Assembly: GCF_000612585.1 (NCBI RefSeq)
Contig: NZ_JFCA01000012.1
Location: 62,001-126,000, forward strand
Source: Pseudomonas sp. CHM02
GTDB lineage: Bacteria > Pseudomonadota > Gammaproteobacteria > Pseudomonadales > Pseudomonadaceae
Reading direction: 5' to 3'
DNA length: 64,000 bases
Shown here: positions 1 to 8,860 of the stretch, piece after piece
How the letters are laid out: each line of letters begins with the position of its first letter
How positions within the stretch are numbered: position 1 is the stretch's first letter
Made by a program: the position numbers and the translations under genes
Notes under the pieces: model-generated
The model's database searches: none
Seen by the model: the letters and a program-made list of their open reading frames with translations, nothing else
Told to the model about the DNA's origin: nothing

Positions 1-138
1 GGACTCCGGCAGCTTGGTCAGCGGCGGGCACGGGATGATTTCGCTGACTTTCAGCAGGTTGATCGCCATCAGCTTGCCGCTGCGCAAGGTAAAGAGCAGA
101 AGCGAGAGTGAGTCTGCGCGGGCTTTGGTGGTGGACAT
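1..138 (-). CDS. CheV-type chemotaxis coupling protein, N-terminal part only
   Basis: Only the first 46 codons are inside the window; the gene continues leftwards beyond position 1. The reading from ATG at 138 begins MSTTKARADSLSLLLFTL and continues into a CheW-like fold (SGKLMAINLLKVSEIIP). This matches the start of the CheV proteins that pseudomonads carry in several copies, in which a CheW domain is fused to a receiver domain and couples chemoreceptors to CheA. The receiver domain is not visible here, so a plain CheW cannot be excluded. Confidence 0.75.
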   Translation of the reverse strand, partial: MSTTKARADSLSLLLFTLRSGKLMAINLLKVSEIIPCPPLTKLPES

Positions 139-232
139 AAAAACCTTCTGTGGATCAGGGATGATGATCTATAGAGAGTTATCGACTTCGGGGAGCCAGG
201 CTTTAACCGGATTTTGTGTCGGGATGGATGCG

Positions 233-320
233 TGTGGGAGCTGGCTTGCCTGCGATAGCATCACCCCGGGGCAAATGAAAGACCGAGGTGCTTGCATCGC
301 AGGCAAGCCAGCTCCCACAC
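233..320. repeat. REP doublet (inverted pair of REP sequences)
   Basis: TGTGGGAGCTGGCTTGCCTG at the left is matched by CAGGCAAGCCAGCTCCCACA at the right, a perfect 20-bp inverted repeat around a loop that carries the usual CGAGGTG-type spacer. It lies just after the dehydrogenase stop codon. The same class recurs at about 14.3, 30.1 and 34.0 kb. Confidence 0.9.
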
Positions 321-348
321 AAGCCCCATTCCACATGGGCTATATGGG

Positions 349-1323
349 TCAGCCCTTCCACACCTGCGGGTTCACCAGGTCCTGCGGGCGCTGGCCCAGC
401 AGGGCGCTGCGCAGGTTGTCGAGGGCGCGGTTGGCCATGGCCTCGCGGGTTTCATGGGTGGCCGAGCCGATATGCGGCAGGGTCACGGCATTGCTGAGTT
501 GGAACAGCGGCGACTCGGCCAGTGGCTCCTGTTCATACACATCCAGCCCGGCGCCACGGATGCGCTGGCTTTGCAGGGCTTCGATCAGCGCCGGCTCGTC
601 CACCACCGGGCCGCGGGAAATGTTGATCAGGATCGCGCTGGACTTCATCAGCCCCAGCTCACGCGTGCTGATCAGGTGACGGGTCTTGTCGCTCAACGGC
701 ACCACCAGGCAGACGAAATCCGCCTCGGCCAGCACCTCATCCAGGCTGCGAAATTGCGCGCCCAGTGCCTGCTCCAGCGCCGGCTTGCGGCTGTTGCCGC
801 TGTACAGGATCGGCATGTTGAAACCCAGGCGTCCACGCCGAGCCACGGCCGCGCCGATATTGCCCATGCCCACGATGCCCAGGGTCTTGCCGTGCACATC
901 GCAACCGAACAACGGCGCGCCGACGCTGGCTTTCCACTGGCCGGCCTTGGTCCAGGCGTCCAGCTCGGCCACGCGGCGGGCACTGCTCATCAGCAGGGCG
1001 AAGGCCAGGTCGGCGGTGCTTTCGGTGAGCACGTCGGGGGTGTTGGTGAGCATTATCCCGCGCTCGTTGAAGTACGCTACGTCATAGTTGTCGTAGCCCA
1101 CCGACACGCTGGACACCACTTCCAGCTTGCTCGCGCCTTGCAACTGCTCGCGGCCCAGCTTGCGACCCACGCCGATCAGCCCGTGGGCGTGGGGCAGGGC
1201 TTCATTGAATTGAGCGTTGATATCCCCCTGCTTGGGGTTGGGCGCGATCACCTCGAAGTCCTGTTGCAGGCGTTCGATCATTTCCGGGGTGACACGGCTG
1301 AAAGCGAGGACAGTCTTTTTCAT
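349..1323 (-). CDS. D-2-hydroxyacid dehydrogenase (2-ketogluconate / hydroxypyruvate reductase type)
   Basis: A 324-residue NAD(P)-dependent oxidoreductase of the D-isomer 2-hydroxyacid dehydrogenase family, close to the GhrB/TkrA group that reduces 2-ketogluconate, glyoxylate or hydroxypyruvate. The Rossmann motif GIVGMGNIG lies near residue 150. The catalytic Arg (NISRGPVVDE), Glu (DVYEQEP) and His (LPHIGSAT) are all present in order. I start at the ATG at 1323 (MKKTVLAFSRV), not five codons upstream, because this gives the family's normal N terminus. It appears to be a single gene; a REP doublet follows its stop. The exact substrate cannot be read from the sequence. Confidence 0.85.
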   Translation of the reverse strand: MKKTVLAFSRVTPEMIERLQQDFEVIAPNPKQGDINAQFNEALPHAHGLIGVGRKLGREQLQGASKLEVVSSVSVGYDNYDVAYFNERGIMLTNTPDVLTESTADLAFALLMSSARRVAELDAWTKAGQWKASVGAPLFGCDVHGKTLGIVGMGNIGAAVARRGRLGFNMPILYSGNSRKPALEQALGAQFRSLDEVLAEADFVCLVVPLSDKTRHLISTRELGLMKSSAILINISRGPVVDEPALIEALQSQRIRGAGLDVYEQEPLAESPLFQLSNAVTLPHIGSATHETREAMANRALDNLRSALLGQRPQDLVNPQVWKG

Positions 1324-1427
1324 TGCAGGCGGGCTCATCGACTACGGAAGAATGCCAAGCACGCTAACATTCCTGGCCACAGTTGTCAGGAGACGGCACA
1401 CCTAAAGTGGGCAGGGGCCAAATGTGG

Positions 1428-1446
1428 AAGCTGGTGTTGCCAGCTT
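1428..1446 (-). terminator. Possible hairpin terminator after the LysR gene
   Basis: A perfect 7-bp stem (AAGCTGG, loop of 5, CCAGCTT) lies 4 bases beyond the LysR stop codon. The stretch after it on the minus strand is only weakly T-rich, so termination efficiency is uncertain. Confidence 0.35.
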
Positions 1447-1450
1447 GAAA

Positions 1451-2419
1451 TCAGTTCGCCAGTCGCGCGCCGCTGAGGCTGCCACTCAACTCGTACGCCA
1501 CCAGTTCCGCCTGGTGTGCCGCCAGAATCTCTGGCAGCGAGCCGCGCAGGTATTCCACCCAGGTCTTGATCTTCGCATCCAGGTATTGGCGTGACGGGTA
1601 GATGGCGTACAGGTTTAATTCCTGGGAGCGGTAGTTGGGCATCACCCTTACCAGGGTGCCGTTGCGCAGGCCTTCGATCGCCGCGTACACCGGCAGCAGG
1701 CCGATGCCCATGCCGCTGGTGATCGCGGTTTTCATCGCATCGGCCGAGTTCACCAGAAAGGGCGAGGTGTTGATTGCCACGCTTTCCTGGCCTTCGGGGC
1801 CGTTGAAGGTCCACTTGTCGAGCTGGATCACCGGGCTGACCAGGCGCAGGCAGGCGTGGTTGAGCAGGTCATTGGGGCGATGGGCGCAGCCCTTGGCCTT
1901 GACGTACTCCGGCGAGGCACAGGCGATGCTGTAGGTGATGCCCAGGCGCTGGGACACGAAGCCCGAGTCCGGCAGCTCGCTGGCCAGCACGATGGACACG
2001 TCATAGCCTTCGTCGAGCAGGTCCGGCACGCGATTGGCCAGGGTCAGGTCGAAGGTGACGTCCGGGTGGGTACGGCGATAGCGGGCAATGGCGTCGATGA
2101 CGAAATGCTGGCCGATGCCGGTCATGGTGTGCACTTTCAACTGCCCGGCAGGGCGTGCATGGGCGTCGCTGGCTTCGGCCTCGGCTTCCTCGACGTAGGC
2201 CAGGATCTGTTCGCAGCGCAGTAAATAACGTTTGCCGGCCTCGGTCAGCGCAATGCGCCGGGTAGTGCGGTTGAGCAAGCGGGTTTGCAGATGGGCCTCA
2301 AGATTGGAGACCGCGCGCGACACATTGGCAGTGGTGGTATCCAGTTGCACGGCGGCGGCGGTGAAGCTGCCGGCTTCGGCCACGCAACTGAAGGCGCGCA
2401 TGTTTTGCAAAGTGTCCAT
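1451..2419 (-). CDS. LysR-family transcriptional regulator
   Basis: At 322 residues this has the standard LTTR length. Residues 1-60 form the winged helix-turn-helix (FTAAAVQLDTTTANVSRAVSNLE, with NRTTRRIALTEAG as the wing). A type 2 periplasmic-binding-like effector domain follows from about residue 90. Its N terminus is of the CrgA/DmlR-like subgroup, common in pseudomonads. It does not face a divergent target gene: both neighbours are on the same strand, so its target and inducer are unknown. The C-terminal helix runs a little past the family norm. Confidence 0.9.
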   Translation of the reverse strand: MDTLQNMRAFSCVAEAGSFTAAAVQLDTTTANVSRAVSNLEAHLQTRLLNRTTRRIALTEAGKRYLLRCEQILAYVEEAEAEASDAHARPAGQLKVHTMTGIGQHFVIDAIARYRRTHPDVTFDLTLANRVPDLLDEGYDVSIVLASELPDSGFVSQRLGITYSIACASPEYVKAKGCAHRPNDLLNHACLRLVSPVIQLDKWTFNGPEGQESVAINTSPFLVNSADAMKTAITSGMGIGLLPVYAAIEGLRNGTLVRVMPNYRSQELNLYAIYPSRQYLDAKIKTWVEYLRGSLPEILAAHQAELVAYELSGSLSGARLAN

Positions 2420-2516
2420 GGAGTGTTCTCAAGGGAGATGCCAAATTGTGACATGAAGTTGCGCGCAGGTGTGTATCCGCTGGGCGCTGTCCCCTCCCGA
2501 CATGGGGGGCGAAGGG

Positions 2517-4718
2517 TCAGGACAAGGTCCAGGCCTCACTGACTTTCGCCCTGTAGTGCGGCATATATTCCTGGAGCAAGTGATTGAATGCCGCCTGTGC
2601 GCGGGCGCGGTTTTCACGGGTAGGCGCGTCGAGGCTTGCGTGGGCGTGCTGTATCAGGGTTTCGGCGGCCCGGGTGAGTGCCGGGCTGATGCGTTGGAGC
2701 GCGTCAATCTCTGCGGTCAGCGACGTGCCGTGGACCTGCCGGCCCAGGGTGTCGAGCAATGCATGAACGTCATCGGCGTGCCGTTCCACGTAATCGTCCC
2801 AGCCCGGCTGCTCATCGGGGTTTTCCAGGTAGCGGCGGGCGATTGGCAACAGGTGGTCCAGCGAGTCGCTGCCTAACCGTTCTTTGCGCAAGGTTTGCCG
2901 TGTGCGCAACGACTGCGCCTCGATGCCGCTGAACTGTTCAACCTGTTCCGGCAGCACCAGGTCGCGGTCTTTGTTCACGGTATGACGGGTATAGAGCACC
3001 ACCGGTTGGCCGTGCTTTATCTTTACCAGCACTTGGGTGGAGGACGGTCTGGCGGGATCAAGCAGCGATTCGCTGATCGAGCGGACCAGGTGTTCCCAGT
3101 CGAATGTCTGCTCGCCAATGGTGCGAAGTGCTTGGTGCAGCATTTTCTTGACGACTTGCCGGGATTTAAAAGGGGCAATATCGATTGTCAGGTAATCACC
3201 GCTCAGGTGCGGGTCATCGAGCTTGCGGTGGCTGACTTCAATTGTCACGCCTTTGCCCGCCCCTGCCTGCGACGAGGCCGTTATCCCGGCAGAGAAACTC
3301 TGAATCTGGGCTATGGCGGTCAGCTTGTAGACTTTCAGCGCATCGGGGCGCAGCTGTGCACGGTTGCGCTGGATCAGCGTGTGCAGTTCATTATCCAGCG
3401 GCCTGTCGATACGCGATTGTGTCTTGAGCAGCACATAGCGCTCCAGCAATGATTGGGCCTGTTTGTTGCTGGCGTGGCGGGTGGCGTTCAGCTCGGACAC
3501 GGGCACAGGTGTGCAGACCTGCTGGGTGAATTGTTTGCTGCTGGCGTCGATGTGGTTTTTCATGTCGGCCAACAGCGCCAAAGGGTCGTCGTTGTAGTAC
3601 TTGTGCGAGGCCAGGCGGCGGTGTGCCAACTCCGGCGCTGTGTCATACAGGCTCAGGATGTCCAGGGTGATCTGGCGGTGAGTGCGTTGCAGGGTTGGCT
3701 TTATCGTGGTGTTCACCTGCAGAGCACTGAAGACGTTCACCGTCGCCTTGTTATGGGCCGTCAACGTGAAACCGTGTTCGATAATCACCGGTTGGGACGT
3801 GTTTCTCACGCTGGGCAGCTCAACATCGGTCAGGCCCGCGTCGGCCAGTGCAGCCCTGACATAGGGTTGGCTCAGCGCTGAGTAAGCCAGGTGTTTCTGT
3901 AGGTGGTGGCTATCACGCAACAAGCTGGGCAGGTTCTTCACGGTGCGGCGGATGCTCTCGCTAAGAGAGGTGCGAACGGAATGGCTGCGCGCATCGGCGT
4001 ACTGTTCCAGGTTCGGGTATTCGCAAGACGAAACATAGCCGATACCGAGGTGGCTGCGGGTCTGGAACTGCTCCTCCATCGATGCCTTCAACTGTGCCTG
4101 CAGGCTGATGGCGCGCGTGCTTCTGATGCGTTGGTCGGCGGAGACCTCCAGGCGGGAGTCGGCTGCCAGCTGCGGCCCCGCGCGGGTCTGTAGCGTTGGC
4201 TCCAATGCAAAGCTGTAGCCGATATGACGGTGGTTGCTGCGTTCGCCGCCGTTGCGGACATAGGCGAGTGCCGGCAATAACTTTTGCGTCAGGCGCAGAT
4301 GTTTGCCAGCGCTGACGGCTGCCCGAAACTGCCATTTGAGGGCGCGACACAGTGCATAGTCGGCTTCGATGTCCGGGTCCCTGGAGGTGCGGTGCCGGCG
4401 AAGCAGGTGTTCGGCCTTTTTGAAAAACGCGTAGAAGTCCGGTAACGCCTCTGCCGACACCTCAAGGCTCGGCTCTTGGCTGGACAGCTTGTGGTGAAGC
4501 GCCTCTATCGATGCTTGATCGCGATGATAGTCCGCAAGCGGAACCAGCTTTTCCAGGACCCGGTCCGCGATCCAGCACACATCACGTTTCAGGGGGCGCA
4601 TGCCGGGTTGCAGTGGTTCGGGCGAGAGGTGTAGCTGCCTGCGCAGAACGTCAGCGGTCTCTTGTGCTGGGGCGGGTATGGACGCTCCGAAAGAGCATGC
4701 GTTGAGGACTGAAAACAT
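2517..4718 (-). CDS. Large protein of unknown function (733 residues)
   Basis: I do not recognise this protein. The start at 4718 is supported by GGAG about 8 bases upstream. There is no signal peptide and no transmembrane segment. The N-terminal 140 residues and the last 170 look helical and charged. Between about residues 150 and 340 lie two stretches of alternating polar/apolar residues that read like beta strands (for example GYSFALEPTLQ and VNVFSALQVNTTI), and another near residue 500 (GVTIEVSHRKL). The protein is rich in His, Arg, Ser and Thr and looks less Ala/Gly-rich than its neighbours, which hints at a host-interaction or secreted role. No hrp-box (GGAACC-N16-CCAC) is visible upstream. 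It stands alone between a LysR gene and a divergent efflux operon. Confidence 0.6.
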   Translation of the reverse strand: MFSVLNACSFGASIPAPAQETADVLRRQLHLSPEPLQPGMRPLKRDVCWIADRVLEKLVPLADYHRDQASIEALHHKLSSQEPSLEVSAEALPDFYAFFKKAEHLLRRHRTSRDPDIEADYALCRALKWQFRAAVSAGKHLRLTQKLLPALAYVRNGGERSNHRHIGYSFALEPTLQTRAGPQLAADSRLEVSADQRIRSTRAISLQAQLKASMEEQFQTRSHLGIGYVSSCEYPNLEQYADARSHSVRTSLSESIRRTVKNLPSLLRDSHHLQKHLAYSALSQPYVRAALADAGLTDVELPSVRNTSQPVIIEHGFTLTAHNKATVNVFSALQVNTTIKPTLQRTHRQITLDILSLYDTAPELAHRRLASHKYYNDDPLALLADMKNHIDASSKQFTQQVCTPVPVSELNATRHASNKQAQSLLERYVLLKTQSRIDRPLDNELHTLIQRNRAQLRPDALKVYKLTAIAQIQSFSAGITASSQAGAGKGVTIEVSHRKLDDPHLSGDYLTIDIAPFKSRQVVKKMLHQALRTIGEQTFDWEHLVRSISESLLDPARPSSTQVLVKIKHGQPVVLYTRHTVNKDRDLVLPEQVEQFSGIEAQSLRTRQTLRKERLGSDSLDHLLPIARRYLENPDEQPGWDDYVERHADDVHALLDTLGRQVHGTSLTAEIDALQRISPALTRAAETLIQHAHASLDAPTRENRARAQAAFNHLLQEYMPHYRAKVSEAWTLS

Positions 4719-4948
4719 TCGGGCACTCCAGAGGGTGGAATGCTCGTTATTCTGCTTGCTGGCAACGCACCGCGCTGTAGGGAGAATATCTCTGCACCGG
4801 GATTAATAGCCCGACATCCTTAGCGCCGGCCCGGATTATCGCCTGAACGGTAACAAAGATTCACAGGAATGCCAGCTTATCGTTCCCCATGCCACCCCCT
4901 AGAATTGCGCCACCTCTCCCCGCTACACCACCTCAGGAATACGCAGCA
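4719..4948. other. Divergent intergenic region (orphan gene / efflux operon)
   Basis: About 230 bases separate the starts of the 733-residue gene (leftward) and the efflux operon (rightward), so both promoters should be here. I see no convincing operator palindrome, REP or small gene. Because the ATG at 4889 lacks a ribosome-binding site, I treat 4889-4948 as leader. Confidence 0.4.
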
Positions 4949-6460
4949 GTGCCGCGTCGCATCAGCAGAGAGCTGAAGACTCTCAGTGTTTGGGCTTTAT
5001 CATTAGCAATCAGCGGCTGCATCGGAACCGGAGGAATCGCCCCCCAAGGCCAGTCCCTCAACGCCAATCACCTGGCCACCGACGAAGCGATCCAGAGCGC
5101 CGCCCAAGACGCCCACTGGCCCACCGCGCAATGGTGGCAAGCCTACGGCGACCCCCAGCTCAACCGCTGGGTCGACCTCGCCACCCAACACAGCCCAAGC
5201 ATGGCCATGGCCGCCGCGCGGGTGCGTGAAGCACGGGCCATGGCCGGGATCGCCGAGTCGGCGCAGGCGTTGCAGATCAACAGCGACACTGCGCTCAAGC
5301 GCCACAACTGGCCGAAGGATCAGTTCTATGGTCCCGGCGAGCTGAGCGGTGCCAACACCTGGGACAACACTGCGTCCTTGGGCCTGAGCTATGCCCTCGA
5401 CCTGTGGGGCCGCGAAAGCAACGCCACCGAACGTGCCGTAGACCTCGTCCACATGAACGTCGCCGAAGGCCGCCAGGCCCAGCTCGAATTGCAGAACAAC
5501 GTGGTACGCGCCTATATCCAGCTGTCGTTGCATTACGCCAACCGCGATATCGTTGCGGCCACATTGGCCCAGCAACAGCAGATTCTCGACCTGGCCAATA
5601 AGCGCCTGGACGCCGGGATCGGCACCCACTTCGATGTAAGCCAGGCCGAAACCCCATTGCCCGAAACCCATCGCCAACTGGACGCCCTGGACGAAGAAAT
5701 TGCCCTGACCCGTAACCAGTTGGCGGCATTGGCGGGCAAAGGGCCGGGGGAGGGCGCGACATTGCAGCGTCCCACCTTATCCCTCGCCGCGCCCTTGAAA
5801 CTGCCGTCGAGGCTGCCCGCGCAATTGCTCGGGCAACGCCCTGACGTGGTCGCCAGTCGCTGGCAAGTCGCGGCCCAGGCCCGGGGCATCGATGTGGCCC
5901 ACGCCGGGTTCTATCCCAACGTCGACTTGGTCGGCAGCCTCGGCTACATGGCCACCGGCGGCGGCATGCTGGCGTTCCTGGCGGGCAAGAAACTCAACTA
6001 CACCGTGGGGCCTGCGATTACCTTGCCGATCTTCGACGGCGGCCGCTTGCGTGCAGAACTGGGCGAAGCCAGCGCCGGTTATGACATGGCTGTCGCCAGG
6101 TACAACCAGACCCTGGTCAATGCCCTCAAGGGCATCAGCGACCAGTTGATCCGCCGCGAATCCATGGATAAGCAATCCGCCTTCGCCGCGCAATCGGTGG
6201 CGTCGGCGCAGAAGACCTACGACATCGCGATGATCGCCTACCAGCGCGGCCTCACCGACTACCTCAATGTGCTGAATGCGCAGACGTTGCTGTTCCATCA
6301 GCAGCAGATCGAGCAACAGGTCCAGGCCGCGCGCCTGAGTGCCCATGCTGAATTGGTGACGGCCCTGGGCGGCGGCCTCGGCGCCGGCGACGATGTGCCG
6401 CAAGACGCCAAGACCCTCCCGAGCAAGACCCCGGCGGCGCTGGCCGTGTTCGATCACTGA
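4949..6460 (+). CDS. Outer-membrane efflux lipoprotein (NodT/OprM family)
   Basis: Outer-membrane factor of a tripartite pump: it forms the channel that carries substrates delivered by the adaptor and inner-membrane pump out of the cell. I choose GTG at 4949 (AGGAA nine bases upstream) because it puts a lipoprotein signal directly at the N terminus: positive charges, hydrophobic core, then LAISGC with the acylated Cys at residue 24. An ATG at 4889 would add 20 proline-rich residues and has no ribosome-binding site. The two OEP repeats are clear, including the typical LLGQRPDVVASRWQ stretch that begins the second half and GPAITLPIFDGGRLRAEL. The pump genes follow from 6471, so this is the first gene of a four-gene operon. 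Confidence 0.9.
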   Translation: MPRRISRELKTLSVWALSLAISGCIGTGGIAPQGQSLNANHLATDEAIQSAAQDAHWPTAQWWQAYGDPQLNRWVDLATQHSPSMAMAAARVREARAMAGIAESAQALQINSDTALKRHNWPKDQFYGPGELSGANTWDNTASLGLSYALDLWGRESNATERAVDLVHMNVAEGRQAQLELQNNVVRAYIQLSLHYANRDIVAATLAQQQQILDLANKRLDAGIGTHFDVSQAETPLPETHRQLDALDEEIALTRNQLAALAGKGPGEGATLQRPTLSLAAPLKLPSRLPAQLLGQRPDVVASRWQVAAQARGIDVAHAGFYPNVDLVGSLGYMATGGGMLAFLAGKKLNYTVGPAITLPIFDGGRLRAELGEASAGYDMAVARYNQTLVNALKGISDQLIRRESMDKQSAFAAQSVASAQKTYDIAMIAYQRGLTDYLNVLNAQTLLFHQQQIEQQVQAARLSAHAELVTALGGGLGAGDDVPQDAKTLPSKTPAALAVFDH

Positions 6461-6470
6461 GTAGAATTTG

Positions 6471-8660
6471 ATGACTCCCTTGCCTGCACCGCTGCGCTGG
6501 CTGCATTCCCTTGAGTGGCGCCGTGGTTTTTTCGACTGGGCACGCAGCGATGGCGTGACCTGGGTGTACATCTTCAAGGTGCTGGTCGCTGCGTTCCTCA
6601 CGCTGTGGTTGGCCATGCGCCTGGAACTGCCGCAACCACGCACCGCAATGATCACCGTGTTTATCGTGATGCAGCCCCAGAGCGGCCAGGTGTTTGCCAA
6701 GAGCTTCTATCGCTTCCTCGGCACCCTGGCGGGGTCGGCGGTGATGGTGCTGTTGATCGCCTTGTTCGCGCAGAACACCGAACTGTTTCTCGGCGCGCTG
6801 GCGATCTGGGTGGGCATCTGCACCGCTGGCGCGACGCGCAACCGTAACTTCCGCGCCTATGGGTTTGTGCTTGCCGGCTACACCGCGGCGATGGTCGGCC
6901 TGCCGGCCCTGGCGCATCCGGATGGGGCCTTTATGGCTGCGGTGTGGCGAGTGCTGGAAATCTCCCTGGGGATTCTGTGTTCCACCCTGGTCAGCGCCGC
7001 GATCCTGCCGCAAACCTCCAGCGCCGCCATGCGCAATGCGTTGTACCAGCGCTTTGGCGTGTTCGCGCTGTTCGTCACCGATGGCCTGCGCGGGCGCAGC
7101 CAGCGTGAAGGGTTCGAGGCCAGCAACGTGCGCTTTATCGCCGAAGCCGTGGGCCTGGAAGGGCTGCGCAGTGTCACGGTGTTTGAAGACCCGCATATGC
7201 GCCGGCGCAATGGCCGGCTCAGTCGCCTCAACAGCGAATTCATGAGCATCACCACGCGCTTCAACGCCTTGCACCAATTGCTCGAGCGGCTACGCACGGA
7301 TGACGCGGATCATGTGGCGGCGGCGATCAAGCCCGGTCTGCAAGACCTTGCCGAAGTGCTCGATGGTTTTTCCGGTCGCGCGCTCACCAGCCCGGATGCG
7401 GCGCGCCTGGTGACTCAACTGAGTGCCTACAAGGACGACCTGCCCGCCAAGGTCCGCAGCCTGCGTGCGACGTTCCAGGAGGGAGACCCCAGCGAAGATG
7501 AACAGCTGGATTTCCACACCGCCTACGAGTTGCTGTACCGCTTCGTCGATGACCTGCACAACTACGCGCAAACCCATGCCTCCCTGGCCGACCACCGCCA
7601 TGCGCGCGAGCAATGGGACGAAACCTTTATCCCGAAAACCAACTGGCTGGCCTGCGCCGCCTCGGGCATCCGCGCGTCATTCATCCTGATTGTGCTCGGC
7701 AGTTACTGGGTGGCCACCGCCTGGCCCAGCGGCGCCACCATGACCCTGATCGCCGCCGCGACTGTCGGCCTGTCCGCCGCCACGCCCAACCCCAAGCGCA
7801 TGGCGTTCCAGATGGCCTGTGGCACGTTGATCGGCGCCGTGGTGGGCTTCGTCGAAATGTTCTTCGTGTTCCCCTGGATCGACGGCTTCCCGCTGCTGTG
7901 CGTGATGCTCGCCCCGGTGATCATCTTCGGTGCGTTCCTCGCCTCGCGCCCGCAGTACGCGGGTGTCGGCGTCGGCCTGCTGATCTTCTTCAGCACCGGC
8001 TCGGTGCCGGACAACCTCACCCTCTACAACCCCTACACCTTTATCAACGACTACATCGCCATGGTCATTGGCATGCTGGTGTGCGCGGCGGCGGGTGCGA
8101 TCATCCTGCCGCCCAACAGCCGCTGGCTGTGGCGCCGGCTTGAGCAGGACCTGCGTGAGCAGGTGGTGTATGCGATCAGCGGCAAGCTCAAGGGCCTGGC
8201 ATCGAGTTTCGAAAGCCGTACCCGCGACCTGCTGCACCAGGCCTACGGCCTTGCGGTCGGCCAGCCGCAGGTACAACGCGATTTGCTGCGCTGGATGTTC
8301 GTGGTGCTGGAAGTCGGTCACGCGATCATCGAACTGCGCAAGGAACAGGCGATCCTGCCGGTGCACCCGGCGTACGCCGAATCCCAGCCCTGGCGCCAGG
8401 CGATCCGCGTGATGGGCCGCTCGCTGGTGCGGCTGTTCCTGCAACCGAGCGCGAGCAACCTGGAGCGCGGCCTGATTGCCGTCGACCATGCGATCAGCCG
8501 TGTGCAGGCCACCGACGAACCGTTCGCTCCGCACTTCGACACCTCCGCGCTGCGCCGGGTGAAGAGCTACCTGCACTTTATCCGCACCTCGCTTTTGGAC
8601 CCGCAATCACCGCTGGCAGCCCTCAAAGGCGCCACGCAAGGAGCCATGCATGCCCCGTGA
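6471..8660 (+). CDS. FUSC-family inner-membrane efflux pump (AaeB-like)
   Basis: A 729-residue member of the fusaric acid resistance / aromatic acid exporter family. It has two membrane clusters, roughly residues 25-180 and 395-540, each followed by a large soluble segment, which is the AaeB/FusC plan. I start at the ATG at 6471 rather than the TTG one codon earlier. It begins 10 bases after the outer-membrane gene and its 3' end overlaps the DUF1656 gene, so the four genes should be one transcript. In E. coli this family exports p-hydroxybenzoate-like acids; the substrate here is not determinable. Confidence 0.9.
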   Translation: MTPLPAPLRWLHSLEWRRGFFDWARSDGVTWVYIFKVLVAAFLTLWLAMRLELPQPRTAMITVFIVMQPQSGQVFAKSFYRFLGTLAGSAVMVLLIALFAQNTELFLGALAIWVGICTAGATRNRNFRAYGFVLAGYTAAMVGLPALAHPDGAFMAAVWRVLEISLGILCSTLVSAAILPQTSSAAMRNALYQRFGVFALFVTDGLRGRSQREGFEASNVRFIAEAVGLEGLRSVTVFEDPHMRRRNGRLSRLNSEFMSITTRFNALHQLLERLRTDDADHVAAAIKPGLQDLAEVLDGFSGRALTSPDAARLVTQLSAYKDDLPAKVRSLRATFQEGDPSEDEQLDFHTAYELLYRFVDDLHNYAQTHASLADHRHAREQWDETFIPKTNWLACAASGIRASFILIVLGSYWVATAWPSGATMTLIAAATVGLSAATPNPKRMAFQMACGTLIGAVVGFVEMFFVFPWIDGFPLLCVMLAPVIIFGAFLASRPQYAGVGVGLLIFFSTGSVPDNLTLYNPYTFINDYIAMVIGMLVCAAAGAIILPPNSRWLWRRLEQDLREQVVYAISGKLKGLASSFESRTRDLLHQAYGLAVGQPQVQRDLLRWMFVVLEVGHAIIELRKEQAILPVHPAYAESQPWRQAIRVMGRSLVRLFLQPSASNLERGLIAVDHAISRVQATDEPFAPHFDTSALRRVKSYLHFIRTSLLDPQSPLAALKGATQGAMHAP

Positions 8661-8850
8661 AATCGCCTTCCACGGCGTCTACATGCCGACCATGACCCTG
8701 ATGTTTTTGATCGCCGCCGTATTGGCCTGGGCGCTGGACCGCTTCCTGGCCGGCTTCGACCTGTACCGTTTTTTCTGGCACCCGGCGTTGCTGCGCCTGA
8801 GCCTGTTCGTTTGCTTGTTCGGCGCCCTGGCGCTGACCGTCTACCGTTGA
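8650..8850 (+). CDS. DUF1656 small membrane protein (AaeX-like)
   Basis: A 66-residue protein with two transmembrane helices (about 12-31 and 43-63), characteristic of the DUF1656 proteins always found beside FUSC pumps and HlyD adaptors. It starts inside the last codons of the pump gene (11-base overlap) and ends 10 bases before the adaptor. It is presumed to be an accessory part of the pump; no biochemical role is established. Confidence 0.9.
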   Translation: MPREIAFHGVYMPTMTLMFLIAAVLAWALDRFLAGFDLYRFFWHPALLRLSLFVCLFGALALTVYR

Positions 8851-8860
8851 GAATGCCCCG

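Noticed and set aside
1451..2419. LysR regulator as the AaeR-type controller of the efflux operon
   Set aside because: It is separated from the operon by the 2.2-kb orphan gene and is not divergent from it; the link cannot be supported from position.
4719..4888. hrp-box upstream of the 733-residue gene
   Set aside because: No GGAACC-N16-CCAC arrangement is present on the minus strand, so a type III effector assignment is unsupported.
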